NCBI RefSeq assembly: GCF_002368415.1
Contig: NZ_AP018290.1
Coordinates: 4,291,614 to 4,355,613 of the forward strand
DNA length: 64,000 nucleotides
Reading direction: 5' to 3'
DNA from: Calothrix sp. NIES-4105
GTDB taxonomy: Bacteria > Cyanobacteriota > Cyanobacteriia > Cyanobacteriales > Nostocaceae
Position 1 is the first letter of the stretch; each line of letters begins with the position of its first letter. The position numbers and the translations under genes were made by a program. Positions 1 through 8,956 of the stretch are shown in pieces. Under the pieces are notes generated by a model. That model worked only from the letters and a program-made list of their open reading frames with translations. It was not told where the DNA came from and did no database searches.

Positions 1-680
1 GTTCGCATAATGGTGGTATTGCGGCGCCTGATATGCATATGATGATGTACGACTGGTTTCGTCGCTTTGGTGCGGAACGTCCGGTTTATGGGTTGATGCA
101 TCCCAAAGCTTGGCAAGTTAGTCCTGAGACAGGTCAAATAGCTGCGAAAGTAGGTGCTATTATCGCACGTCCACGTATTGCTGCTGCTGCACTGCGTAGT
201 GGCGCCAGTTTATTAGTATACCCTGGTGGTCCTCAAGATTTATTTCGACTGCATTCACTGCGTCATCAAATATATTTTGCCGGAAGACAAGGTTTTATTA
301 AGCTAGCACTGCGTGAAAATGTACCTATTGTTCCCGTTATTTCTACTGGCGCCCATGATACATTAATTATTCTTTCAGATATATATCCCTTTGTTGAGCA
401 AATACATAAAATGGGAATACCTTGGCTGTTTAATGTAGACCCTGAAGTTTTTCCTGTATATTTAGGCTTACCGTGGCTATTAGGAATTGGACCTTTACCA
501 AATATCCCGTTACCCGTACAAATTCATACTAGAGTATGTCCACCTATTGTGTTTGAACGGTATGGTGCGGAAGCAGTGTTGGATAAAGTTTATGTTAATG
601 ATTGTTATGAAATGGTTGTTAGTAAAATGCAGTATGAATTGGATATATTGGTGAAGGAAAGTCAATTAAATCCCCCCTAG
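1..680 (+). CDS. Lysophospholipid acyltransferase family protein (5' end outside window)
   Basis: The frame is open from base 3, so the start lies upstream of the window and the first ATG at 33 is internal. The first visible residues read SHNGGIAAPD, an H-x-n-D block like the catalytic motif of PlsC/DAGAT-type glycerolipid acyltransferases, followed by a downstream YPGGPQD block typical of the substrate-binding region. C-terminal segments are hydrophobic with prolines (GLPWLLGIGPLPNIPLP), which suggests membrane association. Likely role is acyl transfer to a lysolipid, glycerolipid or alcohol; the substrate cannot be read. The stop codon lies inside a C-rich dispersed repeat. Confidence 0.75.
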   Translation, partial: SHNGGIAAPDMHMMMYDWFRRFGAERPVYGLMHPKAWQVSPETGQIAAKVGAIIARPRIAAAALRSGASLLVYPGGPQDLFRLHSLRHQIYFAGRQGFIKLALRENVPIVPVISTGAHDTLIILSDIYPFVEQIHKMGIPWLFNVDPEVFPVYLGLPWLLGIGPLPNIPLPVQIHTRVCPPIVFERYGAEAVLDKVYVNDCYEMVVSKMQYELDILVKESQLNPP

Positions 681-973
681 CTTGATAAGGGGGGGACAAG
701 AAGGGTCAGAGTCACTTTTTTACAACTAGTTACAAATGTCCTCTTAAGCCCCCCCTTCCACGCGGCTACCGTGTACACACATTTTTAAGAATCGCCTTAT
801 TTACCCTCCTTTGTGACCTTTGTGTCTTTGTGGTTCCTTAAAAAATAAACCACGTAATCCGGACGATTTCCCGCAGGGAAGGCACAAAGAACACAAAGAA
901 AGAAAAGAAAAGTAACGTATGAGAACTTGTGTGTACACCGTAGCCTTATTAAGGGGGGGTTGGGGGGATCAAA
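681..973. repeat. Composite dispersed repeat between genes (nested MITE-like)
   Basis: No gene. C-rich and G-rich tracts at about 667-693, 749-755 and 951-967 bracket an inner element whose arms at 764-780 and 929-945 are inverted repeats of 17 bp with one mismatch (GGCTACCGTGTACACAC). Inside is a second imperfect inverted repeat built from TTTGTG and CACAAAG words around 815-900. Similar nests occur near 18.5-18.8 kb and 54.1-54.35 kb. Confidence 0.6.
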
Positions 974-1882
974 TCATGATTTTAAACGTTTCTGTGCTGA
1001 TACAAGTAACCTTTGTGCATCTGTATAAGCAGTAGTACCAGGTTTAATAGTTTTTAACTGTTTAATCATATCTTGCAGTTGTAATACATATGATTCTCGA
1101 TTTGTTGGCGGGGATTGTGCTAAAAATTCAGCGCGGTTATAAATATCATCTAATGTTTCTGCGGCCGATGCCTCAAGTTGGATTCGGAATTTAATAACTT
1201 TAAGATTATTTTGATAAGTTTTAAGCAACTTCTGTGCTTCTCCATAACCAGGTTCGCCATTATCAATTGTTTCTAATTCATTTATTGCTTTATACCAAAA
1301 CTGTTCTATCTCTTGCCAAGTTTCAAGCGGATGCGGTGGTTTCTGCGAAGCTTTAGCAGCAGCAAATGCATATTGCTTCGCTTGCCCAATACGCGCGACA
1401 TTTTGCGTGAACCATTCTTTTTTATTTTCAAGCTGTTGATTTAAATCTTCCGCTTTCGCACGTAAGTGAGCATATTTATCATCATGAACCGTTTCAGTCT
1501 CAACATCCACATCGTAATGCTTGCTTCTTGCGCGCGAACGTTTTGACGAAGAACGCCTTCGCGATGATTTTCTCTCAACTTCTACACTAGTTTTAGTATA
1601 TGTAGTTGGTAGATACTCCAAATGCGCTTTAACTTCATTTAACTTAGTTTCGCTTAACTGCAAATGCTGTGGACTTGTAGCGTTTACAATTAATTGCTCT
1701 GCTTCTTTTAGTAATGCAGTAACTATTGCTTTGCGTTCGTCTACACTCAAGGCGCCGGACTGTTCGCTCGAAGTACTGTTGACAACAGAAGCATTAAGCA
1801 GCGAACAACCACTACCTAGCAAAGTCATAGACAATAAAGGAATTATTCCTGCGGTTGATATAAGCTTTTTAAAATTGAACAT
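974..1882 (-). CDS. Hypothetical lipoprotein with Arg/Ser-rich segment
   Basis: Family not recognised. The N-terminus has a hydrophobic signal ending in LLGSGC, a lipobox, so the mature protein is probably lipid-anchored at C26. Residues about 105-120 form a strongly basic Arg/Ser tract. The rest (about 130-300) is helical, rich in Gln, Lys and Glu, with spaced LxxA and KxLKTI patterns that suggest coiled-coil or TPR-like helices. It stands alone on the minus strand. The divergent intergenic region to the DUF4926 gene is about 110 bp and probably carries both promoters. Confidence 0.7.
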   Translation of the reverse strand: MFNFKKLISTAGIIPLLSMTLLGSGCSLLNASVVNSTSSEQSGALSVDERKAIVTALLKEAEQLIVNATSPQHLQLSETKLNEVKAHLEYLPTTYTKTSVEVERKSSRRRSSSKRSRARSKHYDVDVETETVHDDKYAHLRAKAEDLNQQLENKKEWFTQNVARIGQAKQYAFAAAKASQKPPHPLETWQEIEQFWYKAINELETIDNGEPGYGEAQKLLKTYQNNLKVIKFRIQLEASAAETLDDIYNRAEFLAQSPPTNRESYVLQLQDMIKQLKTIKPGTTAYTDAQRLLVSAQKRLKS

Positions 1883-1992
1883 ACACCCAACTGGTATCTG
1901 GTTAACCTCAGTATTCCCAGATAACGCCAGAGCAGTTATAGTAAGATATACGGATTTTTATTTGTAAAGATTATATTTCTGATATAATTATT

Positions 1993-2196
1993 ATGATTAC
2001 GGAACTTGATAGAGTTATTCTTACAACTGACATATCTGATTACGATTTCAAAACTGGTGATTTAGGTACAATAGTTCTAGTGCATCAAGGTAGTAAAGGC
2101 TATGAGGTCGAGTTTGTTACTTTAGGTAGGGAAACTGTGGTAGTTTCGTTATTTGCCGAGCAAGTACGTTATGTAAATAGCAAGAAGAAGTATTAA
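1993..2196 (+). CDS. DUF4926-type small protein (67 aa)
   Basis: The sequence starts MITELDRVILTTDIS and contains the pattern L-x-x-GDLGTIVLVHQG...YEVEFV typical of DUF4926, a small beta-rich family often found beside toxin-antitoxin genes. Full-length for the family. No partner gene such as DUF6883 follows; the next sequence is a decayed HicA-like toxin on the other strand, so this may be the surviving member of a broken module. Function unknown. Confidence 0.65.
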   Translation: MITELDRVILTTDISDYDFKTGDLGTIVLVHQGSKGYEVEFVTLGRETVVVSLFAEQVRYVNSKKKY

Positions 2197-2205
2197 AGAT
2201 ATTAT

Positions 2206-2430
2206 TTATCTATTTTCCAAAAATTCATCAACTGTAATTTCTGCTTGACAAATTAAGCTTCTTAATAAACCAGGCGCCAATTCTCGATGATTGGAACTGA
2301 TAAAGTTGGTTTTGACTCATGCCATAATATCATATGGCTTCCTGTTTGATGGTCTAATATATAGCCAAGCTTCTCAAAAAGCTCAATATATAGCACTTTA
2401 AAGAGAGGTGTCCCAATCGGCAATCAAAGT
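2206..2430 (-). pseudogene. Decayed HicA-type toxin
   Basis: Read on the minus strand, one frame gives ELFEKLGYILDHQTGSHMIL..., the HicA double-stranded-RNA-binding core with its GSH motif. A one-base shift near 2285 moves to HRELAPGLLRSLICQAEIT followed by VDEFLENR and a stop, which is the usual HicA C-terminus. No start codon is evident, so the N-terminus is also damaged. No HicB antitoxin is seen next to it. This is a fossil not covered by any long open frame. Confidence 0.6.
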
Positions 2431-2578
2431 GTTGGCACCCCTGAAGGGTTATACTTAAATTAACTACAATCTATTCCAATACTACAAGGCATAGCATAAA
2501 CCAATAATTAGATATTGCTGCATATATCGCTATATAACAATATCATTTTAATTGTCAACAATATCCAACTCCAGGTAT

Positions 2579-2719
2579 ATGATTACTCGGATAGAAGCAT
2601 TTAAATATCGCTGCTTTGACCAACTTGATATTAAAGTCGGACAATATCAAGTATTAGCAGGCGCCAATGGTACGGGTAAAAGTACGCTATTAGATATTCC
2701 TTTAAGGCACCAAGCTTAA
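2579..2719 (+). pseudogene. 5' fragment of an AAA-family ATPase gene
   Basis: ATG at 2579 opens MITRIEAFKYRCFDQL followed by a clear Walker A motif, GANGTGKST, as in OLD/RecF-like AAA_15 or AAA_21 ATPases. Homology ends right after LLDI; the last five codons (PLRHQ plus A) and the stop come from adjoining sequence. Only about 40 of several hundred expected residues remain, so this is a truncated relic joined to the DUF2887 fragment downstream. Confidence 0.6.
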
Positions 2720-3398
2720 TTTTTTTAGTTCAAAAAAATCTATATATTTTGTTGAGGTTCAGTTTCGTAAAAAAAGAGCTTTTTATTGGGACTTATTTGG
2801 AGAGATATCTTTATATCTTAAACAATATCGACCACGGCAAAACTGGCGTGCGGTAGCAATTTTTGCTCGTAAAAGCTTAGATACTGGTAAATTAAGGCAG
2901 TATGAAGAATTCTTTGATAGCGGGCGCCTAACAAGGATATATCTGGATGAGTTACCAGAAACATCTTCCTCATCGCTTGGACTGGGGATGATAAAGTTGG
3001 TTGTAGAAACAAAAGCAAAAGCTGGTGAGACAGCCAAACAGTTGATGGAGCAAACTAAGACGCAAGTTACCAACGCTGAAGCGCAAGAGAAAATTTTGGA
3101 ATTAATCGATAAAATACTAGTATATAAGTTTCCGAAATTAAGTAGACAGGAGTTAGAGAATATGTTTAGCTTGGATGATTTGAAAAAGACACGCTATTTT
3201 CAAGATGTAATGGAAGAAGGGGGTTTGAGAAAGGCGCGCCAGTATATTGTATCAGTTTTGCAGGCACGGTTTACTAATGTACCTTCAGGTATTTTGGAAA
3301 AATTGAATAGTATCGAAGATTCTTCTGTTCTGGATAGACTGATAATACAAGCTGCCACTGTTAAAAATATTGCTGAGTTTCAACAAATACTGAAATGA
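2706..3398 (+). pseudogene. Truncated DUF2887 / Rpn-like PD-(D/E)XK nuclease
   Basis: The frame is open from 2706 and gives IYFVEVQFRKKRAFYWDLF, then QYRPRQNWRAVAIFARK, YLDELPE and LSRQELENMF, the conserved body of cyanobacterial DUF2887 (Rpn family recombination-promoting nuclease) proteins. The EVQ core with its catalytic Glu is kept, but the N-terminal 70-80 residues and a start codon are missing; an internal ATG at 2988 would give only the C-terminal 136 aa. The break at about 2700 is a junction with the ATPase fragment. Confidence 0.6.
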
Positions 3399-3446
3399 TT
3401 TGAAAACATATTCTTGTGGAACGCAAGTCCTCTTGCGTCCCTAGTG

Positions 3447-3578
3447 GTATACAAGTTTCCGCTTATTAGCAAACAGGAGTTAGAGGCTATGTTTAGCTTA
3501 GATGATTTGAAAAAGACGCTGACCTTGGTTCTCTGTTCGCAACGGGGTATTGGCATAACCGATATTCAAAAAACGTAA
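3447..3578 (+). repeat. Partial duplicate of the DUF2887 gene
   Basis: Bases 3447-3518 repeat 3120-3192 with small changes and encode VYKFPLISKQELEAMFSLDD, matching VYKFPKLSRQELENMFSLDD in the preceding pseudogene. It has no start and runs into unrelated codons before TAA at 3576. A short GCAAG/CTTGC hairpin repeat (about 3420-3437) sits immediately upstream. It is probably debris of a second copy. Confidence 0.6.
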
Positions 3579-3584
3579 TACGTT

Positions 3585-3635
3585 ACCCATACCCATCACC
3601 CATACCCATTACCCATTACCCATTACCCATCACCC
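3585..3635. repeat. Tandem heptamer repeat (ACCCATT type)
   Basis: About seven head-to-tail units of ACCCAT, ACCCATC or ACCCATT. Cyanobacteria commonly carry short tandemly repeated heptamers of this kind (STRR). The array abuts the left end of the IS200-like element. Confidence 0.75.
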
Positions 3636-4219
3636 TGAAGGGTGGGGCAATACAAGCGAAGCCCGCCTTCGCGGGCTGGGTAGGTGTTATTTATTGATTT
3701 TTTTGGGGAAATATAGAACAAACATCTTTTAGATTATATAAACAAAAATGGCAGGAAATTTTACGCAATTATATTTGCATTGTGTTTGGGGAACTTGGGA
3801 TAGGCGCCCGTTGGTAACACCTGATATTCAAAATATTATTTATAACGCTATTGTCAAGCAATGCAATGATTTGGGGTGTACGGTTATTGCTGTTGGTGGT
3901 GTGGCAGACCACGTGCATCTTCTTACTGGTTATCCACCTACCCTTACAGTATCAGAGTTAATAGGTAAAGCTAAAGGAAGCTCATCACATCTTATTACCC
4001 ACGAAATTAAATCTGATAAATTTTTTAAATGGCAGGGGGGTTACGGCGCCTTTACAGTTAGTCACCGTGGTATTGATGCAGTAGCAAATTATATCAGGAA
4101 TCAAGCTCAACACCACGGTAATAAAAATGTAGTTTCTGATTGGGAAATATAACTAATAAGCCCACAATAAATAGCCCGCGAAGGCGGGCTTTGTTTGTAT
4201 AGTGCCACCCTTGAGGGTG
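3631..4219 (+). mobile_element. IS200/RAYT-like element with compound inverted-repeat ends
   Basis: A single-transposase unit lies between imperfect inverted repeats of about 47 bp, 3631-3677 and 4173-4219. Each end holds two hairpins: CACCC-n4-GGGTG and AGCCCGCCTTCGCGGGCT. When one end is reverse-complemented the two align along the whole length, including the linker (CAATACAAGCG against CTATACAAACA). Subterminal hairpins recognised by an HUH transposase are the hallmark of IS200/IS605 and REP-RAYT units. Confidence 0.65.
3748..4152 (+). CDS. IS200/IS605-type Y1 transposase (RAYT-like)
   Basis: A 134-aa protein with the HUH motif HVHLLTG at about residue 52 and a C-terminal block VANYIRNQAQHH that holds the predicted catalytic Tyr. 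This is the Y1_Tnp single-strand transposase family, which nicks and joins hairpin-marked DNA ends. Length fits a complete TnpA. The gene is flanked on both sides by the hairpin pairs it would be expected to recognise. No tnpB accompanies it. Confidence 0.85.
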   Translation: MAGNFTQLYLHCVWGTWDRRPLVTPDIQNIIYNAIVKQCNDLGCTVIAVGGVADHVHLLTGYPPTLTVSELIGKAKGSSSHLITHEIKSDKFFKWQGGYGAFTVSHRGIDAVANYIRNQAQHHGNKNVVSDWEI

Positions 4220-4251
4220 ACAATTTGAGGGTAACAATTTGAGGATCACAC

Positions 4252-6456
4252 CTAACCCACAAGCTGCATCCCCCGTTTAACCAAAGCATCAGCAGTCAAC
4301 CCATTAAACGCCATTAACTCACCTGCACTCGCGGTAGTTTCCCCACGTTTCCAGGCAAAAGTATCCCGCGCGCAGTTGCTACGTAACATAATAGGTTCTA
4401 GCATTGCCGAGGCACCACCAGTAACACCAATTAAAGCATCTCCTCCAAACAACTCGTTAAATTTCGCATCATCAATAAACCCACCATCAGCTTCAGAACA
4501 AGTATCCCAAGCGACATCAGAAGGACGATATAAACGACGAGGGTTAATAACAGAAACGATGCGACTTCCTATACCTTGTTCTTGAAGTAACTTAGCAGCT
4601 TCATAAACAGGAATTAACGTCATGTCACCGATAACTGCAAATACTACTGTTTTTTTTCCAGAAGTTTCCTGTAAAACTACGGCGCCATTATCTAAACCTT
4701 CGCGCGTTTGTGCAAAAGTAGTTCTAATTGCCAAAGGTGATTTACTCGCAGTAATAACAATTCCCTTATTCTTTGTACTTAATGCCCAGTCGTAACAAAC
4801 TTGGATACTATTAGCATCGGGTGGGAATACAGGGAAAACGTTTCCATTCCGCATCATTGAGGCAAAGTAAGCTTCGATTTCTGGACGTTGGTGAGTCCAA
4901 CCGTTGCGTCCTTGCTCTAAGGCGCCTGCTGTGTATAAAGTAATTGTAGACGGTGTTTGGCGCCGTAATTCAGCCATTGCCTGCGTAACTGTTTGGAAAA
5001 TAGGCAACCCATTAATGGCAAACGACTCGTAAGAACACCATAATGTTCTGGCGCCCATTAATGCCAAACCTACTGCTAAACCCGCACATGCATCTTCACT
5101 CAACGGTTCATAGACTTGTCCACCAGGTGCTTGGTTATACAAATCATCTTTGACAGGGTGATTAATTTTTAAAGCTTGGTTGATATTGGCAATACCTGAT
5201 GCTTCGTTACCATCTGCGTTGGTGACAAGGAAGTTTTTGTCTTTTTGTCCAACTATACCTACTAATCTTCCCATTGCTGTAGTAGAAACTTTCGCTTCCC
5301 CACCTACTTCATATTCTTCTAAAGGTAAGGCGCCAATATCAGCTAATGGTAATTCAAATTCGGTGACAGCAGTTTTAGATGCTGGACCACCACCTGCTTT
5401 TTCTAAGTTGGTTCTAACTAACTGCCAAACTTCCGGAGATAACGCGCGTTCCTTGAGTGCGTTTATAATATGAGGAGCATCAAGGGTATCTTTAGCATAC
5501 AGGTTATGTGACTTGGCGCCGCGCGCATGAACTCCTGCACCTTTTAATTGTTTGATAATAAATACGGTTAGTTTTCCACCAAGTGCTGACTTGGCAGCTT
5601 TATCAACATTTGCTAACACAGCTTTAGTAAACTCTATCCGTTTCGCAAATGAGAAAGCTGTGCTATCAATGTAATCACCAGCTTGGTTTTTATCGTCGAA
5701 GTCTTTAGCGTCAACTAATATAACTTCCTCAAAACCATTACCCTGCCAATATGATATCATCTCTGCGTTAGATTTAGTTGATACCATACTGTGGTGTTCT
5801 TGGCTAAAACCATTCCATACCAACACGGGTAAGAAATTTGTTACATCTGGGTACGCTGTATGAAAATGCCCCATCGAACTCATAATATAAGGTTCACCCA
5901 AACCACCATCACCAACGGTGAACGGGAAAAGCTTATCGCGATGAAGTAACGCTGCTGACATTGCAAAGTGTTGCCCTTGCCCTAATGGACCTGCTGGCGC
6001 CAAAATACCAGGAATGTATCCAGAAAGGTGTCCGAGTAGTCCATGTTTTTCGCGGAACCTGTCGCGTAGTTGTTGCACTGTGGAAATGCCCATATCTTCG
6101 AGCGAACGGTCGAGGAACATGGCACTATAAAAACCGGGAGCATGGTGCCCTACTTCGGTAACAATATTTTTGTGACCAAGCATGACTAGAGCAGCATATG
6201 CTTCAGCTTGACTTGCGAAACCACCTGGGTGTCCTGAAGCTTTGGAACCAGTGACTTGTAAAGTTAAGTAACGGAGTGCATCAGCATAAAGAAGTGTCTG
6301 GTATACTGCCGCATCGTCATTTGGGTCAACGGCATTACCATTTAATGCACTCTTTTTCCCATACTTGTCAAATTCTGGCAAAGGTTCCCCAAAATATTGT
6401 ATGCCTTCACAAAAATTGGGAACTACTGAAGTTGATTTTGGGGTTGTTGCTGTCAT
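4252..6456 (-). CDS. Phosphoketolase-superfamily thiamine-diphosphate enzyme
   Basis: The 734-aa protein begins with a FCEGIQYFGEPLPEF block and SGHPGGF, followed by HHAPGFYS, LLGHLSGYIPG and the ThDP motif GDGGLGEPYI with its distal Asn (VLVWN). C-terminal segments GNEASGIANINQ and EQGRNGWTHQRPEIE match cyanobacterial phosphoketolase/transketolase-like proteins. Expected reaction: phosphate-dependent cleavage of xylulose-5-P or fructose-6-P to acetyl-P, a carbon-saving bypass; some annotations call this subfamily transketolase. It is shorter than classic bacterial phosphoketolases (about 790-820 aa). It stands alone, with a long upstream region. Confidence 0.75.
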   Translation of the reverse strand: MTATTPKSTSVVPNFCEGIQYFGEPLPEFDKYGKKSALNGNAVDPNDDAAVYQTLLYADALRYLTLQVTGSKASGHPGGFASQAEAYAALVMLGHKNIVTEVGHHAPGFYSAMFLDRSLEDMGISTVQQLRDRFREKHGLLGHLSGYIPGILAPAGPLGQGQHFAMSAALLHRDKLFPFTVGDGGLGEPYIMSSMGHFHTAYPDVTNFLPVLVWNGFSQEHHSMVSTKSNAEMISYWQGNGFEEVILVDAKDFDDKNQAGDYIDSTAFSFAKRIEFTKAVLANVDKAAKSALGGKLTVFIIKQLKGAGVHARGAKSHNLYAKDTLDAPHIINALKERALSPEVWQLVRTNLEKAGGGPASKTAVTEFELPLADIGALPLEEYEVGGEAKVSTTAMGRLVGIVGQKDKNFLVTNADGNEASGIANINQALKINHPVKDDLYNQAPGGQVYEPLSEDACAGLAVGLALMGARTLWCSYESFAINGLPIFQTVTQAMAELRRQTPSTITLYTAGALEQGRNGWTHQRPEIEAYFASMMRNGNVFPVFPPDANSIQVCYDWALSTKNKGIVITASKSPLAIRTTFAQTREGLDNGAVVLQETSGKKTVVFAVIGDMTLIPVYEAAKLLQEQGIGSRIVSVINPRRLYRPSDVAWDTCSEADGGFIDDAKFNELFGGDALIGVTGGASAMLEPIMLRSNCARDTFAWKRGETTASAGELMAFNGLTADALVKRGMQLVG

Positions 6457-7029
6457 GCTTAGGTACCTTACAGATGCTTATTACAAATAGAAGCTTGTTA
6501 AAATCACCATCGGGAGCGCTCACAAACGACCTGACTAAAACCTATGTTCTATAGATTTTGCTTTATCCTCAATGGTGCGCTTGTCCAATTTAACAAAGAT
6601 TTTACAACTTCCCGGTTGCTACCAATTATTTGTTTTCGACAAGGTAAATATAAGCAAGTTTGAAGGGTACATCTATTTGCTAGCTGTATACACAATACCT
6701 AAATTTGCAATATTATAGCATACTTATGAAAAATAGGCAATTATGCTAAAAAATGCCATATTACCGCGCCACAGGTATTTAGAACTAAATAGTATTTATA
6801 TATTAAGATTTCAAATAGCATAATAATTCAATATTAATCTGCTTAATTTTGAATGAAGAGAAACTTATATCGAAAAATTTGCCGTGCAATAATTCTGCAT
6901 TCTTAAATATGTTTGAAATTTTTAACTAAGAATTTCTTAGACGGTACTATCAGGGAGAAATCTGTCTAGTTATAGGTTGGTAATTATACAGATGATAGAA
7001 CAAGAATACAAAGAAATAAGGAGAATAAG
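6457..7029. other. AT-rich divergent intergenic region
   Basis: 573 bases with no credible gene. It separates the phosphoketolase-like gene (minus) from the amidohydrolase gene (plus), so it should contain both promoters. A purine-rich ribosome-binding site AAGGAGAATAAG at 7017-7028 abuts the GTG start at 7030. No riboswitch-like structure was recognised. Confidence 0.5.
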
Positions 7030-8487
7030 GTGACACGTCAGTCTCTAAAGCATTACAAGCTATTAGTTCTTTGCGTTTGTACAGCGTTTTTGATCTTTTC
7101 TGGACAAGTAGTCATCGCACAGAGCAATTATAACTTCAACAATCGGGGAGGAAAACAGAAGGCAGAACTAATTGTGGGTGGAGATTTTGTCGTTACTATG
7201 AACGAAGCACAACCTGTTATCCAGGATGGTGCGATTGCTGTTGCAGATGGCAAAATTGTTGCAGTAGACACAAAAGCCAAAATCATGGCATCCTACAGAG
7301 CTAACACGACATTGCCGGGTGAGGGTATGGTGTTAATGCCGGGTCTTGTCAATGGTCACTCTCACTCAGCAATGGTGCTTTTTCGCGGTCTTGCGGACGA
7401 CTTAGCATTGCAAGATTGGCTTCAGAATTATATTTTCCCAGCGGAAGCCAAGTTCGTTGACAAAAATTTTGTCCGCGTCGGTGAGCAGCTTGCTTGCTGG
7501 GAGATGATACGCGGTGGAACAACGACTTTTGTTGATATGTACTTTGAGCCAGATGTGGCCGCCGAAGTAGTTAATAAATGTGGCTTGCGCGCTGTTATTG
7601 CACCTTCATCGATAGATTTTCCCAGTCCTGGTTTCAAAGGATGGGATGATGCGTTTGCTTTCGCAGTAGATTTTGTGAAACGCTGGAAGGGCAAGAACTC
7701 GCGTATCATACCCGCCCTTGCTGCACATGCTCCTTACACCGTTTCACCAGAGCATCTAACACAAGCTATTACTGCTGCGCGTCAATATGATGTCCCACTT
7801 ACAATTCATGTGGCGGAGACACAAACCGAAGTTAAAGATGTCCAGCAACGCTATAACGCAACCCCAGTACAACACCTAGAAAATCTTGGCTTTTTAGAAC
7901 CACGTGTATTTGCTGCACATATGGTATGGCCTAACGAAAGTGAAATTGCTCTGTTAGCAAAACGCGGTGTCGGTGTTATTCACAACCCTGACTCAAATTT
8001 AAAGCTGGCTTCTGGCTTTGCGCCGGTTCCAGCCATGTTGAAAGCAGGAGTTAAGGTTGGTTTAGGTACGGATGGAGCTGCATCAAACAACACCCTTGAT
8101 ATGTGGAAGGCAATCCGTCTCGCCGCCCTTATCCATAAAGGTACATCCCTTGATCCCACTACTGTACCTGCCAAAACAGCTTTGCGTATGGCAACACTTG
8201 GCAGTGCAGAAGCACTCAACTTGGCAGATAAAATAGGCGCCATTAAAGTAGGACTTCGAGCAGACGTGATTCAACTTCAACTTACTGAACCGCACTTGAC
8301 TCCACTTTACAATGTCATCTCGCATTTAGTTTATGCAGCGGATGCTAGTGATGTTGATACAGTTATTGTAGACGGGCAAATTTTAATGCGTGAACGCAAG
8401 ATGCTCACACTTGACCCTGATCAGATTCGCATTGAAGCTAACTCCATTGCTGAAAATATTAAAGCTAGTTCACGCCCCTTAAATTAA
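7030..8487 (+). CDS. Exported amidohydrolase, MTA/SAH deaminase-like
   Basis: GTG start with a strong Shine-Dalgarno just upstream. The metal ligands of the amidohydrolase superfamily are in place: GHSHSAM (H110, H112), a His in AAHAPYTVS, IHVAET, and the Asp of GTDGAASNNT, the pattern of MtaD/TrzA-type deaminases acting on methylthioadenosine, S-adenosylhomocysteine or guanine-like substrates. Unusually, residues 1-30 form a Sec-type signal peptide ending near VIAQS, so the enzyme is predicted to be periplasmic. There are no operon partners. Confidence 0.8.
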   Translation: MTRQSLKHYKLLVLCVCTAFLIFSGQVVIAQSNYNFNNRGGKQKAELIVGGDFVVTMNEAQPVIQDGAIAVADGKIVAVDTKAKIMASYRANTTLPGEGMVLMPGLVNGHSHSAMVLFRGLADDLALQDWLQNYIFPAEAKFVDKNFVRVGEQLACWEMIRGGTTTFVDMYFEPDVAAEVVNKCGLRAVIAPSSIDFPSPGFKGWDDAFAFAVDFVKRWKGKNSRIIPALAAHAPYTVSPEHLTQAITAARQYDVPLTIHVAETQTEVKDVQQRYNATPVQHLENLGFLEPRVFAAHMVWPNESEIALLAKRGVGVIHNPDSNLKLASGFAPVPAMLKAGVKVGLGTDGAASNNTLDMWKAIRLAALIHKGTSLDPTTVPAKTALRMATLGSAEALNLADKIGAIKVGLRADVIQLQLTEPHLTPLYNVISHLVYAADASDVDTVIVDGQILMRERKMLTLDPDQIRIEANSIAENIKASSRPLN

Positions 8488-8655
8488 ATCATTTATACCT
8501 TAGAGGTAGGCGCTCTTTCAGATAGATAAACTGGCGCCTCCTCCACTGCAACTCGCACGCATTGTATATAGCAATTATTTCTCTTGTATAAGTTAGTACT
8601 GTAATACTGGTAACTCACTAAATACTAGTCAAAGGCAAAAAGAGATATAATAAAC

Positions 8656-8686
8656 GTACAAAATATAAAAATTGCAAATTTTGTAC
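8656..8686. promoter_or_regulatory. Palindromic operator upstream of the Phd/ParE-type module
   Basis: Perfect 9-bp inverted repeat GTACAAAAT / ATTTTGTAC with a 13-base spacer, 12 bases before the antitoxin ATG. Phd/YefM antitoxins normally repress their own promoter through such palindromes, so this is the likely operator; promoter elements would overlap it. Confidence 0.5.
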
Positions 8687-8698
8687 ATTTAATTGCAC

Positions 8699-8956
8699 AT
8701 GGCAAACACAATTAGCACAACAGAAGCGCGCGCGAACCTCCAAGATGTGCTGAACCGAGTAGAACACGGAGGTGAGCGTATTGTGATTGAACGGCACGGT
8801 AAAGCTGCTGTCGCCATCGTAACGGTAGAAGACTTAAAGCGATTGGAAGACTTAGAAGATGCAATTGCATCCAGACAGCTACGGCAAGCAATCGAACAAA
8901 ATGATGGTTTTACGACTTTAGAGGCAATTGTAGCTGAACGAGAGAAGAATGAGTGA
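8699..8956 (+). CDS. Phd/YefM-family antitoxin
   Basis: The start is taken at ATG 8699 (MANTISTTEARANLQDVLNR) rather than TTG 8693, because this matches the usual Phd/YefM beginning. The N-terminal part is the DNA-binding and dimerisation fold (VIERHGKAAVAIVTVEDLKRL); the acidic C-terminus would wrap the toxin. The stop overlaps the toxin start by 8 bases, the usual coupled arrangement. A palindrome precedes the gene. Confidence 0.85.
   Translation: MANTISTTEARANLQDVLNRVEHGGERIVIERHGKAAVAIVTVEDLKRLEDLEDAIASRQLRQAIEQNDGFTTLEAIVAEREKNE

Noticed and set aside
1521-1967. 148-codon plus-strand ORF
   Set aside because: It is antisense to the lipoprotein gene, with no family resemblance; the minus-strand frame has a lipobox and better protein character.
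2783-3073. Minus-strand ORFs of 66 and 96 codons
   Set aside because: They are shadows of the DUF2887 reading frame on the plus strand.
5180-5473. 97-codon plus-strand ORF
   Set aside because: It lies within the phosphoketolase-like gene on the opposite strand, with no start site or homology.
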